Positions 36,010 to 44,298 of a DNA stretch of 64,000 nucleotides are shown here, piece after piece; position 1 is the stretch's first letter, and each line of letters begins with the position of its first letter. The notes beneath the pieces are model-generated. The model saw nothing but the letters and a program-made list of their open reading frames with translations. It ran no database searches and was not told where the DNA came from. The stretch comes from Leptospira neocaledonica (GTDB lineage: Bacteria; Spirochaetota; Leptospiria; Leptospirales; Leptospiraceae): assembly GCF_002812205.1 (NCBI RefSeq), contig NZ_NPEA01000009.1, positions 1 through 64,000 of the forward strand, given 5' to 3'. The translations under genes were made by a program, and so were the position numbers.

Positions 36010-38496
36010 TTAACCTGCAGGTTTGGGTCTACTCTGGACATATCTTTCCAGAAATAGGATCCAATCCCTCTTAAGAGTAGGTTTTTTTAAATAAGAATCG
36101 AATCCAGAACTTTCGAAAAATTCTTCAGAACCCGGCAGAGCGTGAGCCGTCCAAGCCACTAAATACGGAGGATGAGCGAAAGTTTCTTTGATCCATTTAG
36201 AAACTTCTACCCCGCTAATATCCGGAAGATCGATATCTAAAAGTATGATCTCATAGGTCTCTCTATCCAATTGAGCAATCGCATCTTTTCCCATTCCTAA
36301 AGAATGCACCTTCATTCCTAATTTAGTGAGAATATCGAATGCCACTCTTCTTGAAAATTCTTGGTCTTCCACGAGTAAAATTTTAAGCGGAGGTAGAACG
36401 ATAGGCGGAGCTGCCTCTTCTTCCAGATCTTGTTTTTCCGGTTCTTCTTGGGGGAAGGGAAGTAAAAAAGAAAATTTAGATCCTTTGCCTGGAGAACTTG
36501 TGATCCGAATACTTCCCCCCATAAGTTCCACCAACTTTTTGGAAATGGTTAGACCTAATCCGCTTCCGCCAAATTTCCTAGCAACGGAAGAGTCGGCTTG
36601 GACGAATGGTTCGAATAATACTGCGGCTTGTTCTTCCGCGATCCCGACTCCGTCATCTTCTACCCAGAATTCTAATACACGGGAAAAAAGGTCTTCTCCA
36701 TAAAAACGAACTCCAAGACATACCTTTCCGCCGGACCCGGTGAATTTGATCGCGTTACTCAGAAGATTCAGGAGTACTTGTTGGATCCTTCCTTCATCAC
36801 CTAAGAAGATTCCAGGGTGATGTTCCGGATAAGAGATATCCACTAAAATTCTCTTTTCTTCTGCTCTAGCCTTTACAACTCTTGCTGCTCTTTGTAAAAC
36901 GGCAAATGGGTCGAACGGTAGAATCTCTAATACGAAACGATGGTTTTCTATTTTAGAAAGATCTAATAATTGATTCACCAAATGAAGAAGGTTCTCTCCG
37001 GACGCCTGAATAATGTCCGCATATTCTTTCTGTTCTTGGGTCAAAATAGTTTCGGAAAGAAGATTAGAAGTTCCTAAAAGTCCGTTCAAAGGAGTGCGGA
37101 TCTCATGGCTCATGACTGCTAGAAAGTCGTATCTGTACTTAGCCTCCCATTCCGCTTTTTCTTTTGCGGCTGTGAGTTGGATGGTTCTGGACTCTACTTT
37201 ATTTTCCAGTTCCGTTTTTAATTCGTTCAGGTTCTGGTTTGCAATTTTTAGTCCCTTCTCCGCTTCCATAGAAGTTCTTAAAACCCGGGAGAAGGAAAAA
37301 GAAAATCCTAAACTATGGAAGAATATGAACAAAAAGATCGCGGGAGCCAATATATAATGATTATTTAATATATAATGAGAAGCTAGAATATCGTTCGCAC
37401 CTGCGATGATTATAAAAGAGATTCCCACTAAGAAAAATCTAGATCCCGGTCTTGCGTGGATCACAGCCCGTGCACATCCCAAAAGTGTATAAGCTCCACC
37501 TATGATAATGGTGAATTGGAACGGGAAAAGTAATCTGGCATAATATTCTGCTGGCAAAACTAAAGTGGGAATCGCGAAGAATAACATTATGATCAGGGAG
37601 ATCTTTTCCGTTTTGGGATGGAAATCCTGTTTAAATGCAGTGGCAGAATAGGACAAAAATCCGGAGCAAAGAATATAGGTGCTCAGATATTCTAACCTAT
37701 AACTGATTTCCCAAGGAACTTCGGGGAATATATAATTGAATAATCTATTTCCGGTCAGGAAAAACCGAAATACGGAAGCTAAAGAAAATAATGCAAAATA
37801 TAACTGACTTTTTTCTTCTCTTGTTCTAAGGAAGGCCAGGATCTGATAGATTGCAAGGACCAAAACCGCTGCGGAACTTGCCACATCCATTGCTTGGCTA
37901 TAATGCAATTTTTTTAATATAAGAGAAGGTATTCCGATCTCGGGAGTAAACCAGAGGCCTCCGTTGATATGAGCGAAGTTAGAGATCTCAAAATCCAATC
38001 TTTTCAGATTTTGCGGAAGAAGTACGATAGAAGTTTGCAGGAATGGGATCGACGTCTCGGGAGTTTTTCCTACCTTGCCCACTGTTTCCAAAAGTTTTCC
38101 ATCTGCGTAAATTGAGTAAGATGTTCCTAGGTCCGGAACTTTTAACATTAACTCGGGACAATTTTCAGGAAGTTGCAGATGTAGAGAGTAGGTTCCGTAA
38201 CCTTTTCCGTTTGGAAATAAAAGTTTTCCGTCTTTAGTAAGTTCGTTCCAGATTTGAGGAATCGCCGCGTAAACCGTTTCTTGGGTTTGTTGAGGTTCCG
38301 GCTCTGAAACCAAAAATTTTTCGGGAACCAATTCCCATTCTCCTCTAAGAGAAAGGATCGTTTTGTTTGGATCCCAAGTTTTTGCCTCCAACTTGCCTTC
38401 TCGAATTTCTCCCAAATCATAATCTGTCCTTCCGCAATTCCAGGAGAGTAGAAGGCAGAGAATAAAAATCGGGAAAATTACGCGACTCGAATGCAT
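36010..38496 (-). CDS. Hybrid histidine kinase with 7TMR-DISM-like sensor and lipobox
   Basis: About 828 residues from the ATG at 38496. This start is chosen because it opens a signal peptide with a lipobox-like LLLSWNC near residue 20; in-frame starts further upstream, at 38532 and 38622, cannot be excluded and no ribosome site decides it. An extracytoplasmic 7TMR-DISMED2-like beta domain (about 30-190), seven membrane segments (about 195-400) and a coiled coil lead to the kinase box FLAVMSHEIRTPLNGLL, ATPase motifs NAIKFTG, DDGVGI and GSGLGL, and a C-terminal receiver with Asp in ILLDIDLPDISG. Confidence 0.85.
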   Translation of the reverse strand: MHSSRVIFPIFILCLLLSWNCGRTDYDLGEIREGKLEAKTWDPNKTILSLRGEWELVPEKFLVSEPEPQQTQETVYAAIPQIWNELTKDGKLLFPNGKGYGTYSLHLQLPENCPELMLKVPDLGTSYSIYADGKLLETVGKVGKTPETSIPFLQTSIVLLPQNLKRLDFEISNFAHINGGLWFTPEIGIPSLILKKLHYSQAMDVASSAAVLVLAIYQILAFLRTREEKSQLYFALFSLASVFRFFLTGNRLFNYIFPEVPWEISYRLEYLSTYILCSGFLSYSATAFKQDFHPKTEKISLIIMLFFAIPTLVLPAEYYARLLFPFQFTIIIGGAYTLLGCARAVIHARPGSRFFLVGISFIIIAGANDILASHYILNNHYILAPAIFLFIFFHSLGFSFSFSRVLRTSMEAEKGLKIANQNLNELKTELENKVESRTIQLTAAKEKAEWEAKYRYDFLAVMSHEIRTPLNGLLGTSNLLSETILTQEQKEYADIIQASGENLLHLVNQLLDLSKIENHRFVLEILPFDPFAVLQRAARVVKARAEEKRILVDISYPEHHPGIFLGDEGRIQQVLLNLLSNAIKFTGSGGKVCLGVRFYGEDLFSRVLEFWVEDDGVGIAEEQAAVLFEPFVQADSSVARKFGGSGLGLTISKKLVELMGGSIRITSSPGKGSKFSFLLPFPQEEPEKQDLEEEAAPPIVLPPLKILLVEDQEFSRRVAFDILTKLGMKVHSLGMGKDAIAQLDRETYEIILLDIDLPDISGVEVSKWIKETFAHPPYLVAWTAHALPGSEEFFESSGFDSYLKKPTLKRDWILFLERYVQSRPKPAG

Positions 38497-38682
38497 ATCA
38501 GATCGGTGCCGGAGTATCACCAAATGCGGCATCTTTAAGATTTTTGCAAGTGGAGATTTGGAATTTCCGCCAAGAATGGCGGAATTTCCTCCTATAAACG
38601 ATGGATTTTCGGGTTTGTCCACCTTTTACGGCAAAGCCGGATCCTTTTTTAGGCCGATCTTTACAGTAAGGAAACAATCTCT

Positions 38683-39021
38683 ATGTTGGAATCTTACGAT
38701 CAGGAAACCGAATCGACGGAGCATGAGGAGCTAGGTGACGAACTTCTGCACTTGTTGGATGAGGATGGAAATCCATATTCTTTTATCGTTGGAGAAGTAG
38801 TAGAACTGGACGAACATCAATATTTTTTACTCATACCATCTTCTGAAGAAGAAACAGATCTTATTAATCTAGACGTAGGATTTTTAAAGGGAGAAGAAAG
38901 TTTCGGATATTTTGCTGTGAAGATAGAGGCAGATGAATTCGGAGAAGATAGATTGGTCGAAGTTACCGACCGCAGAGAGTTGGAAGATTTATTGTACGAA
39001 TTGAACTCAGATGTAGTCTAA
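38683..39021 (+). CDS. DUF1292-like acidic protein
   Basis: A 112-residue very acidic cytosolic protein. The pattern HLLDEDGNPYSFIVGEVVELDEHQYFLLIP followed by acidic loops resembles the DUF1292 (YrzB-like) family. In fragments, LLDEDGNPY and VVELDEHQYFLLIP are the key segments, and a C-terminal EVTDRRELEDLLYEL ends it. No function is known for the family. Single gene, 174 bases before the antiporter. Confidence 0.75.
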   Translation: MLESYDQETESTEHEELGDELLHLLDEDGNPYSFIVGEVVELDEHQYFLLIPSSEEETDLINLDVGFLKGEESFGYFAVKIEADEFGEDRLVEVTDRRELEDLLYELNSDVV

Positions 39022-39195
39022 TGGGTCCAAAGGTTTTGCTTTTGTTTTGAAAATAGTTTTTTTTCATATAATAGCCTGTCCCTAACGGTCTACGCGATTG
39101 AAGCCCGGGAATTTGTTCTCTATCAATACCCAAGTTTTAGAGCGGACTATAAAAAAAGAAATCGCATAATTTTTAAAGGATTAGAATCTATCGTA

Positions 39196-40683
39196 GTGGA
39201 ATTGAACGCTCTTAACTTCGAGTTTCAAATTTTAGCTCTATCGAGTCTCATCATATTGAGCATAGGCTTATTGCGCGTTTCCACAAAATTTGGAATTCCT
39301 TCTCTACTCATATTCTTAACGATCGGAATGTTGGCAGGATCCGACGGCATTCTAAAGATCTGGTTCAACGATGCGGATCTTACTCGCAAGGTCGGCTCGA
39401 TTGCGTTAGCATTTATCTTGTTCTCAGGTGGTTTAGAAACCGATTGGACCAAGGTAAAACCTGTTCTCGGAAAAGGTATTTCTCTCGGAACCTTGGGAGT
39501 ACTTCTCACTTGTTTATTCGTTGCCTTATTCGCAATTTTTGTAATGGGCTTCGATCCGATTATCGGATTTCTTTTGGGTGCGATCGTATCTTCCACAGAT
39601 GCTGCGGCAGTCTTTAATGTTCTTCGAACCAGCAATATTGGTATGAGAAAAGGACTCACTTCACTTTTGGAACTTGAGTCTGGTAGTAACGATCCTCTCG
39701 CGGTTTTATTAACTACATCTGTTTTAGGTTTTGTAGGAACTACTTCTCCTTCCTGGGACAGCTTGGCATGGACCATCTTCCAGCAATTCAGTTTAGGAAT
39801 TATTTTAGGTCTACTCTTAGGTTACTGGATCTATCGAGGAATGAACCGAATCAAATTGGATTACGAAGGTTTATATCCGGTATTACTTTCTGCTTCGGTT
39901 TTGTTTGTGTATGCGGCAACGGATTTGATAGGTGGCAACCCATTCTTGGCGGTATATATTGCAGGAATTATCATCGGAAACAGATCCTTCGTTCATAAAC
40001 GAAGTAATGTTCGTTTTATGGATGGAATTGCATGGTTGATGCAGATCGTAATGTTCCTTACCCTAGGACTTCTGGTATTCCCTTCTAAAATTCCTTCAGT
40101 CGCTGCACTCGGAATCGCGTTTTCAGTTTTTCTAACAGTGATCGCAAGACCTGCCGCTGTGTTTTTGGCTTTGACCGGATTTAACGTGGATTGGAGAGAG
40201 AAACTTTTAGTTTCTTGGGTTGGATTAAGAGGTGCAGCTCCGATTATTCTAGCTACATTCCCTTTTGCAAAACAACTTCCAGAGTCGGAGATGATCTTTC
40301 ATATAGTCTTCTTTACCGTATTAACTTCTTTGTTATTACAAGGATCTACGATTCCTTATGCAGTTCGAATTTTAGGACTTGAGGCGGCTTTGGAACAAAG
40401 AGCTTCTTATCCATTTGAATTCGAGAACAAGGACAAAAGTGATACTCAACTTTTGGAATATATTGTTCCTTATGGTTCTGCGTCCGTAGGTAAGTTCGTA
40501 TACGAATTGGATTTTCCAGAAAATTCTTTGATTACCTTGATCTACAGGGGAGATTCTCATTTAGTCCCGACTGGTAAAACTAAGATGGAAGATGGGGACG
40601 TTCTTTTGGTTCTAACTCCGGAGGGTGCAGAAGATAAGATCCGGGAAATTCTTTCCAGAATGGGAGAAAGAAAGGAAGCATAA
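39196..40683 (+). CDS. CPA-type K+/H+ (or Na+/H+) antiporter, NhaP2-like
   Basis: A 495-residue antiporter. About 12 membrane segments (1-390) carry the CPA1 motifs: FILFSGGLETDW, GAIVSSTDAAAVFNVLR and LELESGSNDPLAV with its Asp pair. A C-terminal TrkA-C-like domain (about 405-490) with GSASVGKFVYELDFPENSLITLI and GDVLLVLTPEGAEDKIREI suggests nucleotide or ligand gating, as in NhaP2/CvrA. It moves K+ or Na+ in exchange for protons across the inner membrane. Start GTG; the ribosome site is weak and distant. Confidence 0.88.
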   Translation: MELNALNFEFQILALSSLIILSIGLLRVSTKFGIPSLLIFLTIGMLAGSDGILKIWFNDADLTRKVGSIALAFILFSGGLETDWTKVKPVLGKGISLGTLGVLLTCLFVALFAIFVMGFDPIIGFLLGAIVSSTDAAAVFNVLRTSNIGMRKGLTSLLELESGSNDPLAVLLTTSVLGFVGTTSPSWDSLAWTIFQQFSLGIILGLLLGYWIYRGMNRIKLDYEGLYPVLLSASVLFVYAATDLIGGNPFLAVYIAGIIIGNRSFVHKRSNVRFMDGIAWLMQIVMFLTLGLLVFPSKIPSVAALGIAFSVFLTVIARPAAVFLALTGFNVDWREKLLVSWVGLRGAAPIILATFPFAKQLPESEMIFHIVFFTVLTSLLLQGSTIPYAVRILGLEAALEQRASYPFEFENKDKSDTQLLEYIVPYGSASVGKFVYELDFPENSLITLIYRGDSHLVPTGKTKMEDGDVLLVLTPEGAEDKIREILSRMGERKEA

Positions 40684-40770
40684 CTTCTGACCATGAAGGA
40701 TCGTTTTGATTGGAAGAAAAATTTAGAGAAGGACGAATGGATTCATACGATCTGAAATTTGCGAAAAAAA

Positions 40771-40920
40771 TGTAGGACCTCCTACAAATTTACCGCGTGA
40801 AAATAGGATTGAAAAAATTAGAATTTTATGATATAGGGAGCGAGGGTTCTCCCACGGGCCCTCCTCCACCACCCAACTCGGGTGGGGGCCGCACTTTTCC
40901 ATTCAGTAGGAATTCCTACA
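40771..40920. repeat. Palindrome-bounded dispersed repeat, copy 2
   Basis: Bounded by palindromes at both ends: TGTAGGACCTCCTACA at 40771-40786 and GTAGGAATTCCTAC at 40906-40919. The 150-base length matches copy 3 (148 bases). The interior shares GGGTGGGGG and CTCCCAC words with copies 1 and 3, but is more diverged. It sits between the convergent antiporter and motA genes and has no coding potential. Confidence 0.7.
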
Positions 40921-40951
40921 AAATCTGAAATTTTTCTAACTTAAAAATTCC

Positions 40952-41683
40952 TTACAAGAATGGAGCCATTCTTTCTACAAGGATCCTTCTATTGTCTCCT
41001 GTCTGTAGAGAAATGATTCCTCGGATGATTGCTTGCCTTCTTCTATCTCTGGAAAACGCCCAAGTCCTGAGACGATTGGCTAATGGAAAGTAGGCTAAGT
41101 TTGCAAATGCGATCCCGTAGAAAGTTGCGATAAACGCAGTGGCGATCCCTTCGCCGAGAGCTCTTGTTCCGGCTCCTAAATTTTCTAACACGCTCACGAG
41201 TCCCATCACTGTTCCGATGATCCCAATGGTAGGAGAAAATCCACCTGCGGTTTCCAAAATTTTTGCGGAGCGGGTTTCTTTGTTTTCCAGACCTTCTGCT
41301 GCTTCGAATAAAATTTCTTCCACTGCTCTTGGATCTGTTCCGTCGACGATGAGCTGGATCCCTTTTCTTAAGAATGCGTCGGGCACTCCTGTGAGTTGGT
41401 CCTCTAGGGATAATAATCCGTTTTTCCTGGCCTTCTCCGCAAAGTCCAAGAATACGTCGGAAAGAGAAAATTCTCTTTTAGGGAAAAGGGATTCTCTCAG
41501 ATGAATGATTAAGTTTGCGAATTCTTCCGGAGTGTAACTTGCGAATGTTGCGCCTGCAGTTCCGCCTACGATCAACACAAGTGCGGATAGTTTGAGGAAG
41601 GAAAGAAAATGCGCTTCTTCCAATAAGATGGCTAATAGTACGGAAGCAAATGCGGCAATTAAACCTAAGATAGCCGAACGCAT
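40952..41683 (-). CDS. motA: MotA-family flagellar motor/proton channel protein
   Basis: A 243-residue MotA-like stator protein. Four membrane segments (about 1-20, 27-48, 150-170 and 180-205) flank a cytoplasmic loop (about 50-145) with [11 protein letters not shown]. The key proline is in [19 protein letters not shown]. It would conduct protons with MotB to drive rotation. No motB is adjacent, which is unusual; the partner is elsewhere, or this is a MotA/TolQ-type relative. Converges with the antiporter across repeat copy 2. Confidence 0.82.
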   Translation of the reverse strand: MRSAILGLIAAFASVLLAILLEEAHFLSFLKLSALVLIVGGTAGATFASYTPEEFANLIIHLRESLFPKREFSLSDVFLDFAEKARKNGLLSLEDQLTGVPDAFLRKGIQLIVDGTDPRAVEEILFEAAEGLENKETRSAKILETAGGFSPTIGIIGTVMGLVSVLENLGAGTRALGEGIATAFIATFYGIAFANLAYFPLANRLRTWAFSRDRRRQAIIRGIISLQTGDNRRILVERMAPFL

Positions 41684-41744
41684 GGGAGCAAAGTAGGCGT
41701 ATTATGTCCTAGAGACAAGTCTTTTCGTGAAGAGTAGGGGAAGT

Positions 41745-41822
41745 TTGGCCGCCTCGCCTTCGGCGACCGGGCTCTCCGCTTCGGTCGCTTCGCGACGCCC
41801 GCGTCGATCCCTGGCGGGTTCG
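41745..41822. repeat. GC-rich intergenic repeat, related to copy A/D family
   Basis: A dense GC run with several CG-rich near-palindromes (CGCCTTCGGCGA, TCGCTTCGCGA) and the words TCGATCCCTG and GGCGGG. It matches in style and in short words the stretches at 53-77 and 53698-53776. No coding potential. Confidence 0.45.
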
Positions 41823-41927
41823 AGGATCAAAAATCTTCTTCTTCTCGCAGCTTCTACGTGAAACGTAAAAACTCGAAAGTTTCGCATAGAGAACACTAGG
41901 CTACAACGGAGAGAAATTTTTACATTA

Positions 41928-42075
41928 TGTTGGAATTCCTACAAAATTTGAAAGAGAGAGTTTCGTTGACGGAAGATGGATTCTGTGGTAGGGAGATGGC
42001 GACTTCCCACAAGCCACTCCCCCCAATCCCAACGCAGGGTGGGGGCGATCTTTATTTCATGTTGGAATTCCTACA
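41928..42075. repeat. Palindrome-bounded dispersed repeat, copy 3
   Basis: Flanked by identical near-palindromes TGTTGGAATTCCTACA at 41928-41943 and 42060-42075. The interior shares TTTCGTTGACGGA and a block of about 40 bases (ending GCAGGGTGGGGG) with copy 1, with a single difference in that block. The 148-base size and paired ends suggest a non-autonomous mobile or REP-like unit. Confidence 0.78.
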
Positions 42076-42204
42076 TCACAAGATTTCCGAAGCTGGTTAT
42101 GGATTTCCCTAGAAAAAGAGAAGGTAAAAAAATAAGGGACGGTTTCGTCCATCCCCTCTACAAGAAAGTGAAAATTCGCAGTGGATTGGCTTTAACCAGG
42201 GAGG

Positions 42205-42254
42205 CTAAAGGTCCATCCGATTTAGAATATCGGATTTCAAAGTTCCGACCTTAG
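42205..42254 (+). promoter_or_regulatory. Structured RNA leader before glycosyltransferase gene
   Basis: A nested fold: outer stem AAGGTC (42208-42213) with GACCTT (42247-42252), inner perfect seven-pair stem ATCCGAT (42215-42221) with ATCGGAT (42229-42235). A GGG/CCC hairpin and a run of T follow at 42254-42272, before the GTG at 42308. It could be a cis-regulatory or attenuator-like leader; no known riboswitch class was recognised. Confidence 0.4.
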
Positions 42255-42307
42255 GGTTTCGGCCCATTTTTTCGAGAAGAGGGCAATTTAATTTCGGAGC
42301 GAAAAAT

Positions 42308-43918
42308 GTGACTTCGAATGTTGCGCTGCAAAATCCATTGACTTTTTGGGTATTTCCAAAATTTTTGTCCCAAATGCTCACTGTAGTCACTGTTCTGTTT
42401 TTGGGAATTTACGCCCTCGATATTCTAGGATTATTTTTCTTCGGAATTCACACGTATATCATGGTGTATTTGTACAAAAAGTACAACGCCAATTGTGATA
42501 CAGACCCGAGCAGAAACCTTTCTTTGGACGATCCGAGCCTTCCGATAGTCACCGTCCAACTTCCTATTTTTAACGAGTTTTACGTAGTAGATCGTCTGAT
42601 CGACTCCACAGTTGCATTAAAATACCCTAAAGATAAATTAGAGATCCAAGTTCTGGATGATTCAACTGATGAGACCATCCAAAAAGCCGCTTCCTTAGTG
42701 GCAAAATACAAGGCTCAAGGTTTTGATATCCATCACCTTCACAGAACCAATCGTGTAGGTCACAAAGCTGGAGCCTTGGACGAAGGGATGAGAGTTTCGA
42801 AAGGGGACTACATCGCTATTTTTGATGCGGACTTCATGCCGGATCCAGACTTCCTTCTCAAAACCATGGCTTACTTCGACGATCCTCAGATCGGAATGGT
42901 GCAAGCACGTTGGGGACATATTAACGCAGATTATAATATTCTAACCAAAGCTCAAAGTTTCGGTATCGACGGTCACTTTATGATCGAGCAGGTAGCAAGA
43001 AACGGTTCCAAACTTTGGATGAACTTCAACGGTACTGCAGGTACTTGGAGAAAGAAAACTATCGAGGATGCTGGCGGTTGGGAGCATGATACTCTTACCG
43101 AAGACTTCGATCTTTCTTACCGTGCAGAATTAAGAGGCTGGAAGTTCCGTTATTTTAAAGATGTGGTTTGTCCTGCAGAAATTCCTGCGATGATGTCTGC
43201 ATACAAATCTCAGCAATTCCGCTGGTGCAAGGGTTCTATCCAGACTGCAGTAAAACTTCTGCCTCGTATCTGGAAAGCGGATCTACCTTGGAAAACCAAG
43301 GCTGAGGCTGTGACCCACTTGATCAATTATTCTGTTCACCCACTAATGATAGTGAACATTCTATTTAGTGCTCCATTATTATTAATGGAATACTGGTCAG
43401 GTTTCAGTTTCTACGATCTTCCTTTGGAAGTATTATCAGGAACCGCAGCAGTACTTTCTATTGGATCCGTAGGACCTTTATTCTTCTACGCGTATTCACA
43501 AAAGACATTATACAAAGATTGGAAAAAAAGATTAGTGTATCTTCCAATTCTGATCATGATTGGAACCGGAATTGCGATCGTAAACACCAGAGCTTGGCTC
43601 GAGGCTGTTTTAGGGATCCAATCTTCCTTCAAAAGAACTCCTAAATTGAGGATCGAAAAGAACTCTGACTCCCTGAAAGAAAGGCTGAAATATACCGTTC
43701 CTTTGGACTTCCATGTAGTTCTCGAGTTCCTGTTGGGTTGTTATTGTGTGTTTTCCGTTGTGCTATCTTTCTTAGTGGGACGTCCTTATATCGTGGGCTT
43801 CCTATTGATCTACGGGATCGGTTTCTTCTTCGTTGCCTTTAAATCTTTCCAAGAATTTACCTGGAAATACAAAGAAGCAAGAAATTCGACTCAGGAAGAG
43901 ATCCCTCAGGAAGCCTGA
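42308..43918 (+). CDS. Cellulose-synthase-like processive glycosyltransferase (GT2)
   Basis: A 536-residue membrane glycosyltransferase. Two N-terminal hydrophobic segments (about 15-50), then the GT2 catalytic domain with VLDDSTDE, DADFMPDPDF, the acceptor-side TEDFDLSYR and QFRWCKGSIQ (Q-x-x-R-W), which together mark a processive enzyme of the cellulose-synthase type. Several C-terminal membrane segments (about 345-370, 375-405, 415-435 and 475-515) form the export channel. No PilZ domain or Bcs partner is adjacent, so the polymer is unknown. GTG start, CGGAG upstream. Confidence 0.88.
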   Translation: MTSNVALQNPLTFWVFPKFLSQMLTVVTVLFLGIYALDILGLFFFGIHTYIMVYLYKKYNANCDTDPSRNLSLDDPSLPIVTVQLPIFNEFYVVDRLIDSTVALKYPKDKLEIQVLDDSTDETIQKAASLVAKYKAQGFDIHHLHRTNRVGHKAGALDEGMRVSKGDYIAIFDADFMPDPDFLLKTMAYFDDPQIGMVQARWGHINADYNILTKAQSFGIDGHFMIEQVARNGSKLWMNFNGTAGTWRKKTIEDAGGWEHDTLTEDFDLSYRAELRGWKFRYFKDVVCPAEIPAMMSAYKSQQFRWCKGSIQTAVKLLPRIWKADLPWKTKAEAVTHLINYSVHPLMIVNILFSAPLLLMEYWSGFSFYDLPLEVLSGTAAVLSIGSVGPLFFYAYSQKTLYKDWKKRLVYLPILIMIGTGIAIVNTRAWLEAVLGIQSSFKRTPKLRIEKNSDSLKERLKYTVPLDFHVVLEFLLGCYCVFSVVLSFLVGRPYIVGFLLIYGIGFFFVAFKSFQEFTWKYKEARNSTQEEIPQEA

Positions 43919-43937
43919 CAGCCTTCCAACAAACAAA

Positions 43938-43974
43938 AGGCGAGGAAACGGGTTGACTCCCTGTGCCCTCGCCT
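43938..43974 (+). terminator. Hairpin after glycosyltransferase gene
   Basis: Perfect outer stem AGGCGAGG (43938-43945) with CCTCGCCT (43967-43974) and an inner GGG/CCC pairing. It lies 20 bases after the stop codon and lacks a U-run, so termination efficiency is uncertain. Confidence 0.5.
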
Positions 43975-44009
43975 AAATCTGTCAAATACCCCAGGAAACA
44001 GGATAACCG

Positions 44010-44291
44010 ATGAGTGAGAAAGTCTATTGCGCCAACTGCCTGCATTGTGTAACCGTCAGACAGTATGAATCCGAGGCGGACAAATACATCCTCCGGGTCA
44101 AATGTACCAAGAAAAAATGGTCCAAACGTTCCGGCGAAGAGAAGTTATACAAATACTTCACAGTGGCTCGCCGTATGCAGACTGATTGCGAATTCTACGA
44201 GCCGATGGGAGAAATCCTTCCTTATATCAAAAATTTAAAGAAAGAACTTCCCATTAAAGACGAAATCTATATGGTGAAGTCGCCTAACTAA
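44010..44291 (+). CDS. Small Cys-rich protein, first gene of Rnf-like operon
   Basis: A 93-residue basic protein with no signal peptide. CANCLHC at residues 7-13 and two later Cys (VKCTKKK, TDCEF) suggest a zinc or iron-sulfur site. AGGA lies before the ATG. The gene is seven bases from the RnfC-like gene, so it is very probably co-transcribed and may assist the iron-sulfur protein. No named family recognised. Confidence 0.75.
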   Translation: MSEKVYCANCLHCVTVRQYESEADKYILRVKCTKKKWSKRSGEEKLYKYFTVARRMQTDCEFYEPMGEILPYIKNLKKELPIKDEIYMVKSPN

Positions 44292-44298
44292 AAGGGCA

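Larger units (their letters stand above)
41684..42307. other. 624-base gap: repeats and structured leader
   Basis: Contains a GC-rich repeat (41745-41822), repeat copy 3 (41928-42075) and a leader of about 200 bases before the glycosyltransferase start. Small open frames (41702-41896, 41927-42112, 41976-42254, 42205-42390) coincide with repeats or structure and look non-coding. Confidence 0.7.

Noticed and set aside
38640..38682. GCCGATC word upstream of the DUF1292-like gene, reminiscent of a sigma-28 -10
   Set aside because: No matching TAAA element at the right spacing, and the gene is not flagellar.
41790..41830. tRNA-like TTCGA word in the GC-rich stretch
   Set aside because: No cloverleaf could be drawn; it is part of the repeat.
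41702..41896. 64-residue reverse-strand open frame in the gap before the glycosyltransferase
   Set aside because: It coincides with a GC-rich repeat, has very biased composition (runs of Arg and Glu) and has no family likeness or ribosome site.
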